DNA of 64,000 nt from Limnospira platensis (GCF_046480435.1 NZ_PKGC01000007.1), one strand, 5' to 3'; shown: positions 7,577 through 16,391, numbered from the stretch's first letter. The notes: a model not told the origin generated them from the letters alone. A program made the numbers and translations.

Positions 7577-9574
7577 ATGTTAGATCATAATATCCATCCT
7601 TCCCATAGTCAAGCCTTATTAAAATGGCTAAACAACTTTGCCGAACAGGGCATCTTTACTACTAATAATAAATTAGAGGTTCTCAGTTGGAATCATTGGC
7701 TAGAAATCCATAGTGGCAGGTCTGCTCAAGATTTAATGGGATGTCATTTGTTCAGCCTTTATCCTGACATGAAAGAACGAGGCATCCATCGCTTTTATGA
7801 ACAAGCTCTCCAAGGTCAAGTAGCTTTCCTGTCTCAGCGCCTCCATTCCTATCTCATTAATATTCCGGCTATTGGTAGTCATTCTTTATCCCCCATGCAA
7901 CAAAGCGTCCGTATTGCTCCCTTAATTGAAGCTGGAGAAATTTGCGGAACTATTACAATAATTGCAGATGTTACCGAACGGGTAATGCGAGAAACAGAAC
8001 TGCAACAAAAAATCACGAAACTTGAGGAAACGGAAGCGAGATTAAGTTCGATTCAGATTCAACTTGAGCATTTATTGGCTTCGAGTCCGGCGATTATTTA
8101 TACTTGTTATCCCACCGAAGACTATCCCCCTAAATTTATCAGTGATAATCTCATAACTCAACTAGGATATCAACCTAGTGAATGGATTAATACCCCGAAT
8201 TTTTGGAGCGATCGCATTCACCCTGATGATCGCCCCAAAATCCATCATCGTTGCTCACAGATTCTCAAATTAAATCACCTAACCACAGAATATCGTTTCC
8301 GCCATAAAAATGGTAGTTATCGTTGGTTACGAGACGAAATGAAACTGGTGTGTGATGCCTCTGGTCACATTGAAGAAATAGTGGGTGTTCTTTTAGATAT
8401 TACTGAAACCAAGAGACTAGAAATCCAACTACTGAGAGCGCAAAGACTCGAAAGTATTGGCACCCTAGCCAGTGGCATAGCCCATGACCTCAACAATATT
8501 TTAACACCGATTCTCGCCTCTGTGCAAATGTTTCAATTAGGACTTGACCAGGAAAAACAAAATAAAATGCTCAAGTTAATTGAAAATAACACCAAACGGG
8601 GAGCCAATTTAATTAAGCAAGTTCTTTCCTTTGCCAAAGGTTTTGAGGGAAAACTAGAGATTTTTCAGGTGAGACACTTAATTAGTGAAGTCGCAGATAT
8701 TGCTAGGGAAACCTTCCCGAAATCTATCAATGTTAACACTAATGTTTCTAAGGAACTCTGGACAGTTTATGGCGACCCCACCCAACTACATCAAATCTTA
8801 ATGAATCTCTGTGTGAATGCACGAGATGCGATGACCGATGGGGGCAATTTATCACTATCAGCTAGTAATGTTATTTTAAACCAAAAAGAAGCTCGTTTAA
8901 ACCTTGATGCTAAGGAAGGTTTTTATGTAATGATTACCGCCTCCGATACCGGAACTGGCATTAGCCAAGAAGTTTTAGACCGGATATTTGAACCCTTTTT
9001 TACTACCAAAGAATTTGCTAAAGGTAGTGGCTTAGGACTATCCACAGTTCTCGGTATAGTTAAGGGTCATAATGGCTTTATTGACGTTGAAACTCAAATG
9101 GGTGTGGGAACTACTTTTAGAGTTTATATACCCGCCTCAGAGGAGTTAGAAACTATGACTGATGAGCGGTTAGAATTAATTACAACAGGTCAAGGTGAAC
9201 TCATTTTAGTAGTTGATGATGAAGAACCCATCCGAGAAATTACTAAGGCTAGTTTAGAGAGTTTTCAATATCAAGTTTTGGTAGCCGGTAATGGAGTTGA
9301 GGCTATGAAAATATACAGTCAATATTTAGATAAAATTGACTGTGTGGTTATCGATATTATGATGCCTGTTATGGGTGGCAAAACTACGATTAGGGAACTA
9401 AAATCCCTGAATCCTAAAATTAAAATTGTCGGAATTAGCGGTTACTTTTCAGTAGACATAGCCAAAGATATAGCTGAGTTAGGAGTTGATATATTTTTAT
9501 CAAAACCCTTCACCACACAGGAGTTATTAGAAGTTCTACAAAAATGCCTTAATTCTAGTCCCAACAAACCCTAG
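7577..9574 (+). CDS. Hybrid histidine kinase with two PAS domains and C-terminal receiver
   Basis: A 665-residue kinase without membrane segments. Order: a PAS-like domain (about 15-135) with a PAC end (GTITIIADVTER), a short coiled coil, a second PAS/PAC of the PAS_3 type (about 170-285, with EYRFRHKNGSYRWLRDE), a HisKA box with His303 (IAHDLNNIL), a HATPase with N box (NLCVNARDAM), DTGTGIS, FEPFFTTK and GSGLGLSTVLG, then a receiver with Asp593 (VIDIMMPVMGG). The HDLNN box is of the NtrB-like/HPK4 group. It lies 37 bp after the CheC gene, so receiver, phosphatase and kinase are probably one operon. A soluble ligand or redox/light cue bound by PAS is the likely input; no cofactor Cys/His is obvious. 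Confidence 0.92.
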   Translation: MLDHNIHPSHSQALLKWLNNFAEQGIFTTNNKLEVLSWNHWLEIHSGRSAQDLMGCHLFSLYPDMKERGIHRFYEQALQGQVAFLSQRLHSYLINIPAIGSHSLSPMQQSVRIAPLIEAGEICGTITIIADVTERVMRETELQQKITKLEETEARLSSIQIQLEHLLASSPAIIYTCYPTEDYPPKFISDNLITQLGYQPSEWINTPNFWSDRIHPDDRPKIHHRCSQILKLNHLTTEYRFRHKNGSYRWLRDEMKLVCDASGHIEEIVGVLLDITETKRLEIQLLRAQRLESIGTLASGIAHDLNNILTPILASVQMFQLGLDQEKQNKMLKLIENNTKRGANLIKQVLSFAKGFEGKLEIFQVRHLISEVADIARETFPKSINVNTNVSKELWTVYGDPTQLHQILMNLCVNARDAMTDGGNLSLSASNVILNQKEARLNLDAKEGFYVMITASDTGTGISQEVLDRIFEPFFTTKEFAKGSGLGLSTVLGIVKGHNGFIDVETQMGVGTTFRVYIPASEELETMTDERLELITTGQGELILVVDDEEPIREITKASLESFQYQVLVAGNGVEAMKIYSQYLDKIDCVVIDIMMPVMGGKTTIRELKSLNPKIKIVGISGYFSVDIAKDIAELGVDIFLSKPFTTQELLEVLQKCLNSSPNKP

Positions 9575-9595
9575 GCACTTAGTTAATCCAAATAA

Positions 9596-9633
9596 AGGGG
9601 TTTGTTCTGCGATGCTCCCTAGAACCAACCCCT
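9596..9633. terminator. Bidirectional terminator between convergent genes
   Basis: AGGGGTT-T-GTTCT (9596-9608) pairs with AGAAC-C-AACCCCT (9621-9633), 12 pairs with one mismatch. It lies 22 bp after the kinase stop and before the stop of the minus-strand coiled-coil gene. Read on the minus strand, TTTATTT follows. Confidence 0.6.
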
Positions 9634-9669
9634 AAGTTTGACTAGGTTTGATGCTGACTCAGGAAAAAA

Positions 9670-10224
9670 TCACGCTTTCCCTAAACTAGGAAACTCGATG
9701 ACGCTCTGAGTTCCGGGCTGAAAAGTTGGCAGATCTAAATTACCAGGACGGCGACTCTTTTGAGCCAGACGGTAGGTAACACTTTGTAGTTCGGCGTGGA
9801 GTTGCCGATTTTCCCGTTGCAGTTTTTCCACCCTTTCCATGACCTCTTCGAGGCGTTCTGAAAACTTCTGGCGGTAGACTCCAGGTAATTCTTGCACTAC
9901 CTGTTCGAGCATTCGAGAGCGATCGGTTAACTCCTGAACAGACTGTCTAAGTTGGTAAACTTCCAGATCCCGCTCATTGATCTGGTCTTGATAAAACTTA
10001 ACCTGTTCTTCTACTTGCTGGAGTTGTTCCCGCAAGGACTTCATCTGAGCTTGGTGTCGCTCGGCCATTTCTGGATCTGGGGCTAAGTTAGCATTTCCCT
10101 TCACCAAACGGAATAATTCTTGAGATAACTGCTGCACCAGTTGATCTCGCATTTTTAACTCTTCACTCAGCCGAGCGACTTCTGCTGTGAGTTCCTGGGA
10201 GTTGGGATTATTTTTCTGGCTCAT
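9670..10224 (-). CDS. Coiled-coil protein of unknown function
   Basis: A 184-residue hydrophilic protein, nearly all predicted coiled coil from about residue 10 to 150: runs of Gln, Glu, Leu and Arg with heptad-like spacing (for example LREQLQQVEEQVKFYQDQ). A short Pro/Gly-rich tail follows. There is no signal peptide, membrane segment or catalytic motif. I take it for a conserved cyanobacterial hypothetical protein. The ATG at 10224 is preferred over an in-frame TTG three codons upstream, with GGAG about 12 nt before it. It follows rpsF on the same strand at about 150 bp and may be read from the same transcript. Confidence 0.75.
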   Translation of the reverse strand: MSQKNNPNSQELTAEVARLSEELKMRDQLVQQLSQELFRLVKGNANLAPDPEMAERHQAQMKSLREQLQQVEEQVKFYQDQINERDLEVYQLRQSVQELTDRSRMLEQVVQELPGVYRQKFSERLEEVMERVEKLQRENRQLHAELQSVTYRLAQKSRRPGNLDLPTFQPGTQSVIEFPSLGKA

Positions 10225-10370
10225 GATAACCAATGGCTCCTATAAACTTCCAATATGTCCCCTAAAATACTCCCAATTCCACCCAATCGGCAAGAGAGAG
10301 ACTCCAGGAGTATCGAACAGTCAGGAATTAGCTGGGTTGACCGTCACCAACTCCTGACCTGACTTGAGTT

Positions 10371-10721
10371 TTAAACCTCTTGGGGTTGGGGTTCCGGTTG
10401 CGCTTCGGCTTCGACTGGAGATGGGGTGACATCTTGTTTAATCGTCAGATAACGAATTACATCGCCACCTATACGCATGGCTCTTTCCATGACTTTAATC
10501 TGGTTGCTGTCCCCACCTTCATAGTTCATTTGGATGTAAATGCCTTCCCGGTGCTTGTCGATATCATAAGCTAAACGACGCTTACCCAAATTTTGCACGT
10601 CAAGATTTTGTGCCCCATGTTCGTGCAGGATATCTTGATATTTGGCGATCGCCGCCTCTACCTGCTCATCATTTAGGTCAGAGCGCAGGATATACATGGT
10701 TTCGTAAACAAAAGGCTTCAT
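10371..10721 (-). CDS. rpsF: 30S ribosomal protein S6
   Basis: A 116-residue S6 protein of the small-subunit platform, where it pairs with S18. The N-terminus YETMYILRSDL, the central LGKRRLAYDIDKHREGIY and the C-terminal VMERAMRIGGDVIRYLT are characteristic of the family. The last about 15 residues are an acidic, Pro/Glu-rich tail, common in cyanobacterial S6. Unlike many bacteria, rpsR is not adjacent. The about 420-bp upstream region holds a divergent promoter and a candidate small RNA on the plus strand. Confidence 0.97.
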   Translation of the reverse strand: MKPFVYETMYILRSDLNDEQVEAAIAKYQDILHEHGAQNLDVQNLGKRRLAYDIDKHREGIYIQMNYEGGDSNQIKVMERAMRIGGDVIRYLTIKQDVTPSPVEAEAQPEPQPQEV

Positions 10722-10886
10722 TTAATGATACTCCTTGTGGACAATTTAGGCTTCTACTCAGAAGCAAGGATCTATACATTCTACATTAGTTGGCTCCACA
10801 ATACAATCGGTTGACTATCCTTCAACCTAAAAGTTGATTTTTTGTTCAATTTTTAAAAAATTGTTCGGCCAAATCACGGTCGGGGG

Positions 10887-10916
10887 TTGACAAGCACCGG
10901 TAACTAATGGTAGGAT
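10887..10916 (+). promoter_or_regulatory. Sigma-70 type promoter for a candidate small RNA
   Basis: A perfect TTGACA (10887-10892) is followed after 18 bp by TAGGAT (10911-10916). No coding region follows on this strand before the terminator at 11016. Confidence 0.55.
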
Positions 10917-10922
10917 ATTGGC

Positions 10923-11046
10923 ATACTGTTAGATAATGGAAACATAACCCAAAGTAAAATTTTTACTAAGATTTCCATTATTTAATACAATAGCATAGGT
11001 CAACCCAAAAAGCAACCCCCCGGCTGGGAGGGTCGGGGGGACTTTT
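10923..11046 (+). ncRNA. Candidate small RNA upstream of rpsF
   Basis: About 120 nt between a good promoter and a strong intrinsic terminator, with no ORF. The body is A/U-rich and mostly unstructured up to the GC-rich terminator stem. I do not recognise a known family; the Yfr1 core ACTCCTCACAC is absent. The terminator may instead belong to the opposing glycosyltransferase gene, which is the main alternative reading. Exact ends are estimated from promoter and terminator positions. Confidence 0.35.
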
Positions 11047-11048
11047 TG
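11016..11048. terminator. GC-rich bidirectional terminator
   Basis: CCCCCCG (11016-11022) pairs with CGGGGGG (11034-11040), followed on the plus strand by ACTTTTT. On the minus strand the hairpin is followed by TTGCTTTTT, so it can end both the minus-strand glycosyltransferase gene and a plus-strand small RNA. Confidence 0.7.
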
Positions 11049-11144
11049 ACAAATTTTACAAAACTTAACATAATTTCCTAATTGGTTTAGGTCGGGTGTA
11101 ATGATTAAATCTAGGGAACCCGAAGTAGTTACATGAGATAGAGA

Positions 11145-12137
11145 CTAGGGGTATTGCACGCTACTGATGACCCATTTTAATAAGCCTTGCCACTCAGGAG
11201 ATGTAGATAAATGATCGACATCGAAAATAGCATCGACATTTTGAGAATACTGAGTAAAACTTTCGACCCAATTAATGACGGTTTCCATGGGTAGAAAAGG
11301 ACTATAAGACCATGAGCGCTGTAAATATTCGACCATCTCAGTATTGAAGCCAGTATGGTATAAATACCAGGAACTCCAGACCAAGGTACTATAGCGAACC
11401 CAGTCCTCAATGACTTTAATTTCCAAGGGTATATCGGGTAAATTAAAAAATTTATCGAGGACATAATTGATAGACTTGGCTTGAGAGATACCATCTCGCA
11501 TAGTATTGCGATCGTGTTGACGATAACAGACGGTCGATCGCTTCAACCAAGCGCTGCGATAGCCGCTAGATACCAAACGCAAAATCAAATCGACATCCTC
11601 CGCATGAGCCAACCCAGGTTCAAAGCCTCCAACGGTCTGCAAAGCCTGGCGGCGGAACATCAAAGTTCCCATAGTCCCCAAAGGCTTCCAGCGTAACCAA
11701 TTCTCTAAATTTAACTCAGCCACCATTTCCCAGGGCTGAACATCGATCAACATTTCGCCGGTTTGGTTAACCCTGCGCCAACCACTATGGACGATCGCCA
11801 ATTCCGGGTCAGCATCAAATACAGCGAGTTGGCTTCGGAGGGTATCGGGAAAAAAGTAATCATCGGCATCGAGAAAAGTGATAAACTCACCCCTAGCCAA
11901 ACTCAGACCATGATTTCGCGCCACGGAAACCCCTTGATTATCCTGATAAACATAGCGAACTTGGCTGTGATAAGTGGCTACCACGGAGCGAGTCTGGTCT
12001 TGAGAACCATCATCAACAACTATGATTTCATAATCAGTCTCAGTTTGAGCTAGTACGCTATCAATGGCTTCGGCAATATACTGTTCACAGTTGTAGGCTG
12101 GGATCACCACACTGATACGGGGATAAGATTCAGACAT
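11145..12137 (-). CDS. Family 2 glycosyltransferase
   Basis: A 330-residue GT-A fold enzyme. The start ISVVIPAYNCEQYIAEAIDS, the nucleotide-sugar loop VVDDGSQD and the metal-binding FLDADDYF are diagnostic of GT2. A later AHAEDVDLILRL fits the acceptor/catalytic-base ED motif. No membrane segment is visible, so it is a cytosolic or peripheral enzyme moving a sugar from a nucleotide donor to a polysaccharide or lipid. No polysaccharide cluster surrounds it, so the product is unknown. It is divergent from the next gene. Confidence 0.92.
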   Translation of the reverse strand: MSESYPRISVVIPAYNCEQYIAEAIDSVLAQTETDYEIIVVDDGSQDQTRSVVATYHSQVRYVYQDNQGVSVARNHGLSLARGEFITFLDADDYFFPDTLRSQLAVFDADPELAIVHSGWRRVNQTGEMLIDVQPWEMVAELNLENWLRWKPLGTMGTLMFRRQALQTVGGFEPGLAHAEDVDLILRLVSSGYRSAWLKRSTVCYRQHDRNTMRDGISQAKSINYVLDKFFNLPDIPLEIKVIEDWVRYSTLVWSSWYLYHTGFNTEMVEYLQRSWSYSPFLPMETVINWVESFTQYSQNVDAIFDVDHLSTSPEWQGLLKWVISSVQYP

Positions 12138-12217
12138 GAGATTATCAATAAAATCAATTAGTCAATTACTGAAATTTTAACTAGAGTTAGTTGTTGTCAA
12201 CAGAACCGATTGAGTCT

Positions 12218-13678
12218 ATGACCATGAAAAAACCGAGAGCGATTAATAAAAATACCCCTGTGGGTCTGTGGATCGAACGAGGTCTGTCAATGATAGCCGT
12301 TGTCAACTATGCCCTAGTTTTATTTAATATTAGTTATATACCCTGGCGTGACTTTTATTTCCGTCACTTTCGAGAGTTAACGGAACTCTATGATCCGATT
12401 ATGGGGATTGAACCCCACCGGGACACGGTCAGATATATAGAAACTGTAGCAGCTCTGAATAACCAGGTGGTGGAGACGGGACTAGAATCACCGGAAGTGG
12501 AGGATATTCTGCTGAGTCTGCAACAGCAAAGTATAGAAATGGTTGATACTAACCCCTTTGCGATCGCTAATAAAAGTGGTGCTTTGGAGACTATTAAAAA
12601 TCGAATGCGCGATCGCGCTCCCAACCCAGACGATTCCTCTAAGCAAGCCTTCGCTACTTTTTGGAGTGTTGAATATCTTGATGATAATGGATTTATGGAG
12701 GAGATCGACTGGTTTACAAGTCAGATCAAGCCGTTAATGGAGGCTAATTATTTTCGACGATTATCAGAAACGGGTAACTTTGTCAATGATTTTTGGAGAA
12801 TTGATTTTCCGTTTGTGCTGTTCTTTTTAGTGGAATTTCTGATTAGAACTAGGGTAGTGAGCAGTAAATTTAACACGGTGACTTGGTTAGATGCAATGCT
12901 CTGGCGTTGGTACGATATCTTAATGTTTATTTCGCTGCCAACGGCGAGATTATTAAGGATTATTCCGGTGACTATTCGTTTAGATCAAACCGGATTAATT
13001 AAGCTGGAGAAACTCAGAGCATTTGCCAGTAGAGGTTTAGTGTCATCGGTATCGCAGGAATTAACGGAAGCGGTGATTATCCAATTCATTAATCAAGTGC
13101 AAGACCAACTGAGAGAAGGTAATATTGGTAAGGCGATCGCTCAGTCACAACAGCAGCGGTATATGAATATTAATAACCTGAATGAAATCGAATTTATTTC
13201 TAATCAATTAATTCAGGTGGTGGTTTATAAGGTTATCCCACAACTAGAGTCGGATATAGAAGCACTAATCCGTTATAATGTGGAGAGTGTAGTCAAAAAT
13301 TCCGAGGTGGTAGAAAGGTTTAAAAAAGTGCCCGGATTTGATAATATTGCTAAAGAATTAAGCGATCGCCTGATCGGGGAACTATCCCAATTAGCCACAG
13401 AGGGTCCAAATAGTGCCTATGAAGGGATTCGTAAAGCCATGTCGGACCGCAAGGGAAGCCAACTAACAGAGCAACTGGTGCGGGACTTTGGCAAAGTATT
13501 ATGGCAGGAAATTGAAGGGGAACAAATGCAGCAGTTTGAATATTTACTGGTGGATCTATTAGAAGAAATTAAACTGAATTATATACATCGAGTGGACGAA
13601 GAAAACTTCGAGCAAGTTCTAGCATCAATCCAGGAAAGGCGCAAATTAGAGGGATTGATTGTTTATGAGGAGGACTGA
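12218..13678 (+). CDS. Conserved membrane protein of unknown function
   Basis: A protein of about 486 residues. One hydrophobic segment lies near the N-terminus (GLSMIAVVNYALVLFNI) and another two around residues 190-260 (FPFVLFFLVEFLI and DILMFISLPTARLLRIIPV), with an amphipathic charged tail afterwards. The C-terminal half is helical and polar, rich in Ile, Glu and Gln. I recognise no catalytic motif; the arrangement recalls cyanobacterial ion-channel-like hypothetical proteins, but this is weak. The ATG at 12218 is chosen over a TTG at 12191; another ATG lies two codons on. It stands alone, divergent from the glycosyltransferase. Confidence 0.75.
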   Translation: MTMKKPRAINKNTPVGLWIERGLSMIAVVNYALVLFNISYIPWRDFYFRHFRELTELYDPIMGIEPHRDTVRYIETVAALNNQVVETGLESPEVEDILLSLQQQSIEMVDTNPFAIANKSGALETIKNRMRDRAPNPDDSSKQAFATFWSVEYLDDNGFMEEIDWFTSQIKPLMEANYFRRLSETGNFVNDFWRIDFPFVLFFLVEFLIRTRVVSSKFNTVTWLDAMLWRWYDILMFISLPTARLLRIIPVTIRLDQTGLIKLEKLRAFASRGLVSSVSQELTEAVIIQFINQVQDQLREGNIGKAIAQSQQQRYMNINNLNEIEFISNQLIQVVVYKVIPQLESDIEALIRYNVESVVKNSEVVERFKKVPGFDNIAKELSDRLIGELSQLATEGPNSAYEGIRKAMSDRKGSQLTEQLVRDFGKVLWQEIEGEQMQQFEYLLVDLLEEIKLNYIHRVDEENFEQVLASIQERRKLEGLIVYEED

Positions 13679-13786
13679 GGCGAGGAGACCCCCTCCCCCA
13701 CTCGTAGATAGCCTAGCCACTAGCAATTATGGAATTGCCATGATCGAATAGTTAAATTGTGAGCTAAAGTAATAGATGAGGAAGTT

Positions 13787-13860
13787 AAGCTGGGGGTCAG
13801 CCCTCAGCTTCTTGTGGAAGATACAGTTTCATCTACAAGTGGGTGACACCCACTTTTTTT
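13787..13860 (+). ncRNA. Structured RNA with intrinsic terminator upstream of rimP
   Basis: Hairpin 1: 13787-13796 pairs with 13801-13810 (AAGCTGGGGG / CCCTCAGCTT, one G-U pair, loop TCAG). Hairpin 3 is a terminator, AAGTGGG (13837-13843) / CCCACTT (13849-13855) followed by five more T. Between them CTTGT (13811-13815) and AGAT (13819-13822) can pair with ATCT-ACAAG (13831-13839), which overlaps the terminator arm by three bases. This could be the 3' end of a small RNA, the terminator of the preceding gene, or an attenuator before the rimP-nusA-infB operon. Confidence 0.45.
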
Positions 13861-13994
13861 AGTGGCAGCATTTCCATGGCCAACCCCAAAGGACAGGTCT
13901 ATGGTAAAGGATGATCTCCAGATTTCCGTAACCCTAGGCTTAGGTACAAACCTTAATAGAGCCTAATTGTAGCGTTTTAACATCAAATCTGACT

Positions 13995-14456
13995 ATGGTT
14001 CACCCCCTAATTCCCAAAATTATCGACCTAGCCACCCCAGTCGCCAAAGCTCTGGGGTTAGAAGTCGTGGGGGCAATGTTTTACACTAACCAGAAGCCTC
14101 CTGTACTGCGGGTTGATATCCGTAATTTGGAGCAAGACACCAGTTTAGAAGATTGTGAGCGGATGAGTCGAGCCCTCGAAGAACAACTCGATGCGGTAGA
14201 TGTAATTCCCGATGCTTATATTCTGGAAGTATCGAGTCCAGGAGTATCGAGGTCCCTAAGCTGCGATCGCGATTTTATCTCCTTCAAAGGATTTCCGGTA
14301 ACAGTCACCACCTCCGAACCCTACAAAGGACACAAACAACAAACTGGAAAATTGGTGGGTCGCGACGAGATGGCAGTCCATATCAATCAGAAAGGGCGAC
14401 AAATCTCTATCCCCAATTCCTTAATCACGCAAGTCCTGCTAGAGGAAGGGGAATAA
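13995..14456 (+). CDS. rimP: Ribosome maturation factor RimP
   Basis: A 153-residue RimP, needed for late assembly of the 30S subunit. Family signatures include LGLEVVGAMFY, LRVDIRN, LEDCERMSRALEEQLD, the loop YILEVSSPGVSR and the C-terminal SH3-like barrel starting FKGFPVTVTT. First gene of the classic rimP-nusA-ylxR-infB operon, 70 bp before nusA. A terminator-like hairpin lies about 135 bp upstream and may set transcription of the operon. Confidence 0.96.
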   Translation: MVHPLIPKIIDLATPVAKALGLEVVGAMFYTNQKPPVLRVDIRNLEQDTSLEDCERMSRALEEQLDAVDVIPDAYILEVSSPGVSRSLSCDRDFISFKGFPVTVTTSEPYKGHKQQTGKLVGRDEMAVHINQKGRQISIPNSLITQVLLEEGE

Positions 14457-14526
14457 ACCCGATTCGACAGGTATAACAGCTAATCTCAATTGTGTATTTA
14501 ACTAATTACTACGAGGACAAATCATT

Positions 14527-15774
14527 ATGTCAATGGTCAGTTTACCCGGACTCAAAGATATGATTGAGAGCATCTCCACGGAGCGCAACCTACCGAAACA
14601 AGCGGTAGAAGAGGCTCTGCGGGAAGCGTTACTCAAAGGGTATGAACGCTATAGGCGCACGGTTCAGATCGATACCCAATTTACTGAGGACTACTTCGAT
14701 AATTTTGATGTAGAACTCGATGTTGAGGAAGAGGGATTTAGGGTTTTAGCCAAAAACCTAACCATTGTGGAACAAGCTAGTAACCAAGACCATCAAATTT
14801 CCCTCAAGGATGTGCAGGAAGTGGCTCCCGAAGCTGAATTGGGAGATACAGTAACTTTAGATGTTACCCCAGAGCAAAATGAGTTTGGGCGCATGGCTGC
14901 TATTCAAACCAAACAGGTTTTGGCTCAGAAGTTACGGGACAAACAGCGGAAGATGATTCAGGATGAGTTCGCCGAACATGAAGGAACCGTCCTACAGGCT
15001 CGGGTACTGAGATTTGAGCGCCAGTCGGTGATTATGGCTGTAAGTAGTGTTTATGGACAGCCAGAAGTTGAGGCGGAATTGCCGAAACGAGAACAATTAC
15101 CCAAGGATAACTATCGAGCTAATGCGACTTTTCGGGTATATCTGAAGCGAGTTTCCCAGGGTTCCCAGCGTGGTCCTCAATTGATTGTCTCTAGGTCTGA
15201 TGCGGGGTTAGTGGTGTACCTGTTTGCGAATGAGGTGCCAGAAATTGAGGACGAGGTGGTGAGAATTGTGGCTGTGGCTAGAGAAGCCAATCCGCCCTCG
15301 AATTATGTAGGTCCACGAACTAAGATTGCGGTTGATACTTTAGACAGAGATGTGGACCCGGTGGGAGCTTGTATTGGGGCGCGGGGATCTCGAATTCAGG
15401 TGGTAGTTAATGAACTGCGGGGAGAGAAAATAGATGTGATCCGCTGGTCTCCTGACCCGTCAATTTATATTGCTAATGCTCTGAGTCCGGCTCGTGTGGA
15501 TGAAGTGCGTCTGGTGAACCCAGAGGAACGTCGGGCTCATGTACTGGTAGCGGAAGACCAATTGAGCCTGGCTATTGGTAAAGAGGGTCAGAATGTGCGC
15601 TTGGCTGCACGTTTGACGGGTTGGAAAATTGATATTAAAGATGTGGCTAAGTATGATGCGGCGGCTGAAGATGAAAAGGTGGCTCAGGAGTTTCAGGGAC
15701 AACTAACTGGGGAAGTATCGGAAGAGGAAAGTTTAGAGCCAGAAGCTACAGAAGTATCTGAAATTCAGGTATAG
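14527..15774 (+). CDS. nusA: Transcription termination/antitermination factor NusA
   Basis: A 415-residue NusA. It has the N-terminal RNA-polymerase-binding domain (from LPGLKDMIESISTERNLP), an S1 domain around residues 155-230 (EGTVLQARVLRFERQSV), and two KH domains with IGARGSRIQVVVNEL and the late AIGKEGQNVRLAARLTGWKI. As usual in cyanobacteria it stops after KH2 with only an acidic tail (EEESLEPEATE) and lacks the duplicated acidic repeats of E. coli NusA. It modulates pausing, termination and antitermination, and is cotranscribed with rimP and infB. Confidence 0.97.
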   Translation: MSMVSLPGLKDMIESISTERNLPKQAVEEALREALLKGYERYRRTVQIDTQFTEDYFDNFDVELDVEEEGFRVLAKNLTIVEQASNQDHQISLKDVQEVAPEAELGDTVTLDVTPEQNEFGRMAAIQTKQVLAQKLRDKQRKMIQDEFAEHEGTVLQARVLRFERQSVIMAVSSVYGQPEVEAELPKREQLPKDNYRANATFRVYLKRVSQGSQRGPQLIVSRSDAGLVVYLFANEVPEIEDEVVRIVAVAREANPPSNYVGPRTKIAVDTLDRDVDPVGACIGARGSRIQVVVNELRGEKIDVIRWSPDPSIYIANALSPARVDEVRLVNPEERRAHVLVAEDQLSLAIGKEGQNVRLAARLTGWKIDIKDVAKYDAAAEDEKVAQEFQGQLTGEVSEEESLEPEATEVSEIQV

Positions 15775-15813
15775 GTGGTTTTGGGGATGGTATAAATGGG
15801 AGGATACAAAATT

Positions 15814-16080
15814 ATGGTGGATCATCTTCGTCGGTGTGTTACCTGTCGCCGCCTGGCTGCTAAACAGGAGTTCTGGCGATTGGTCAGAGTCTATCCATCC
15901 CATCAGGTAGAATTAGATGAAGGCATGGGTCGTTCAGCTTATGTTTGTCAAACTGCTGAATGCCTGATGGTTGCTCAGAAGAAAAATAGACTCGGACGAG
16001 CATTAAGGGCTCCGGTGCCGGAAAAAGTATTTCAAATCCTGTGGCAGCGTTTAGCTACGGACTCGCAGCCGGATAGCTAA
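15814..16080 (+). CDS. ylxR: YlxR-family (DUF448) RNA-binding protein
   Basis: A small basic protein of 88 residues with the YlxR hallmark LRRCVTCRRL at the N-terminus and FWRLVRVYPS after it, then the GMGRSAYVCQ motif and a basic helical tail. YlxR proteins bind RNA and are reported to act on nucleoid/RNase P-related regulation; here only the family is certain. GGAGG at 15798-15802 lies about 11 nt before the ATG at 15814, making that start better than the in-frame ATG at 15796. Lies between nusA and infB as in most bacteria. Confidence 0.9.
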   Translation: MVDHLRRCVTCRRLAAKQEFWRLVRVYPSHQVELDEGMGRSAYVCQTAECLMVAQKKNRLGRALRAPVPEKVFQILWQRLATDSQPDS

Positions 16081-16391
16081 TGTAGTATGGGGACTGAAAT
16101 TGTACAGCCATCAACCCGCTATATGGAATTATAAGGAGGTGATTACAGTATAAGTCAATAACAAGAGTTTCCCTGGTTGCAAATAGGGTATCAGGGTGGG
16201 CATAATTGGCATTATGTCTGTTTAGGGCTTAAACTGTTTCTGTAGTAAACAAATGTAAGTTGATATAGTACCGATGGCGATCGAGCTGAAAGTGGTACAG
16301 TGTAACCCAGTGGAGGCGATCGCAGTTGGTAGAACCCCTAAAATAATGTCAATATAATAAAAAACGGGTTGGTACGAAGAGGCAAGAGTGG
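16081..16391 (+). promoter_or_regulatory. infB leader region with an orphan perfect Shine-Dalgarno sequence
   Basis: A 311-bp spacer inside an otherwise compact operon. AAGGAGGTGAT (16133-16143) matches the complement of the 16S rRNA tail over 11 nt, yet the only start nearby (GTG within it) reads four codons to a stop, and no gene follows for about 250 bp. Two HIP1-type sites occur near 16275 and 16317. No terminator is visible. It may hold a separate infB promoter or a leader control element. Confidence 0.35.
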
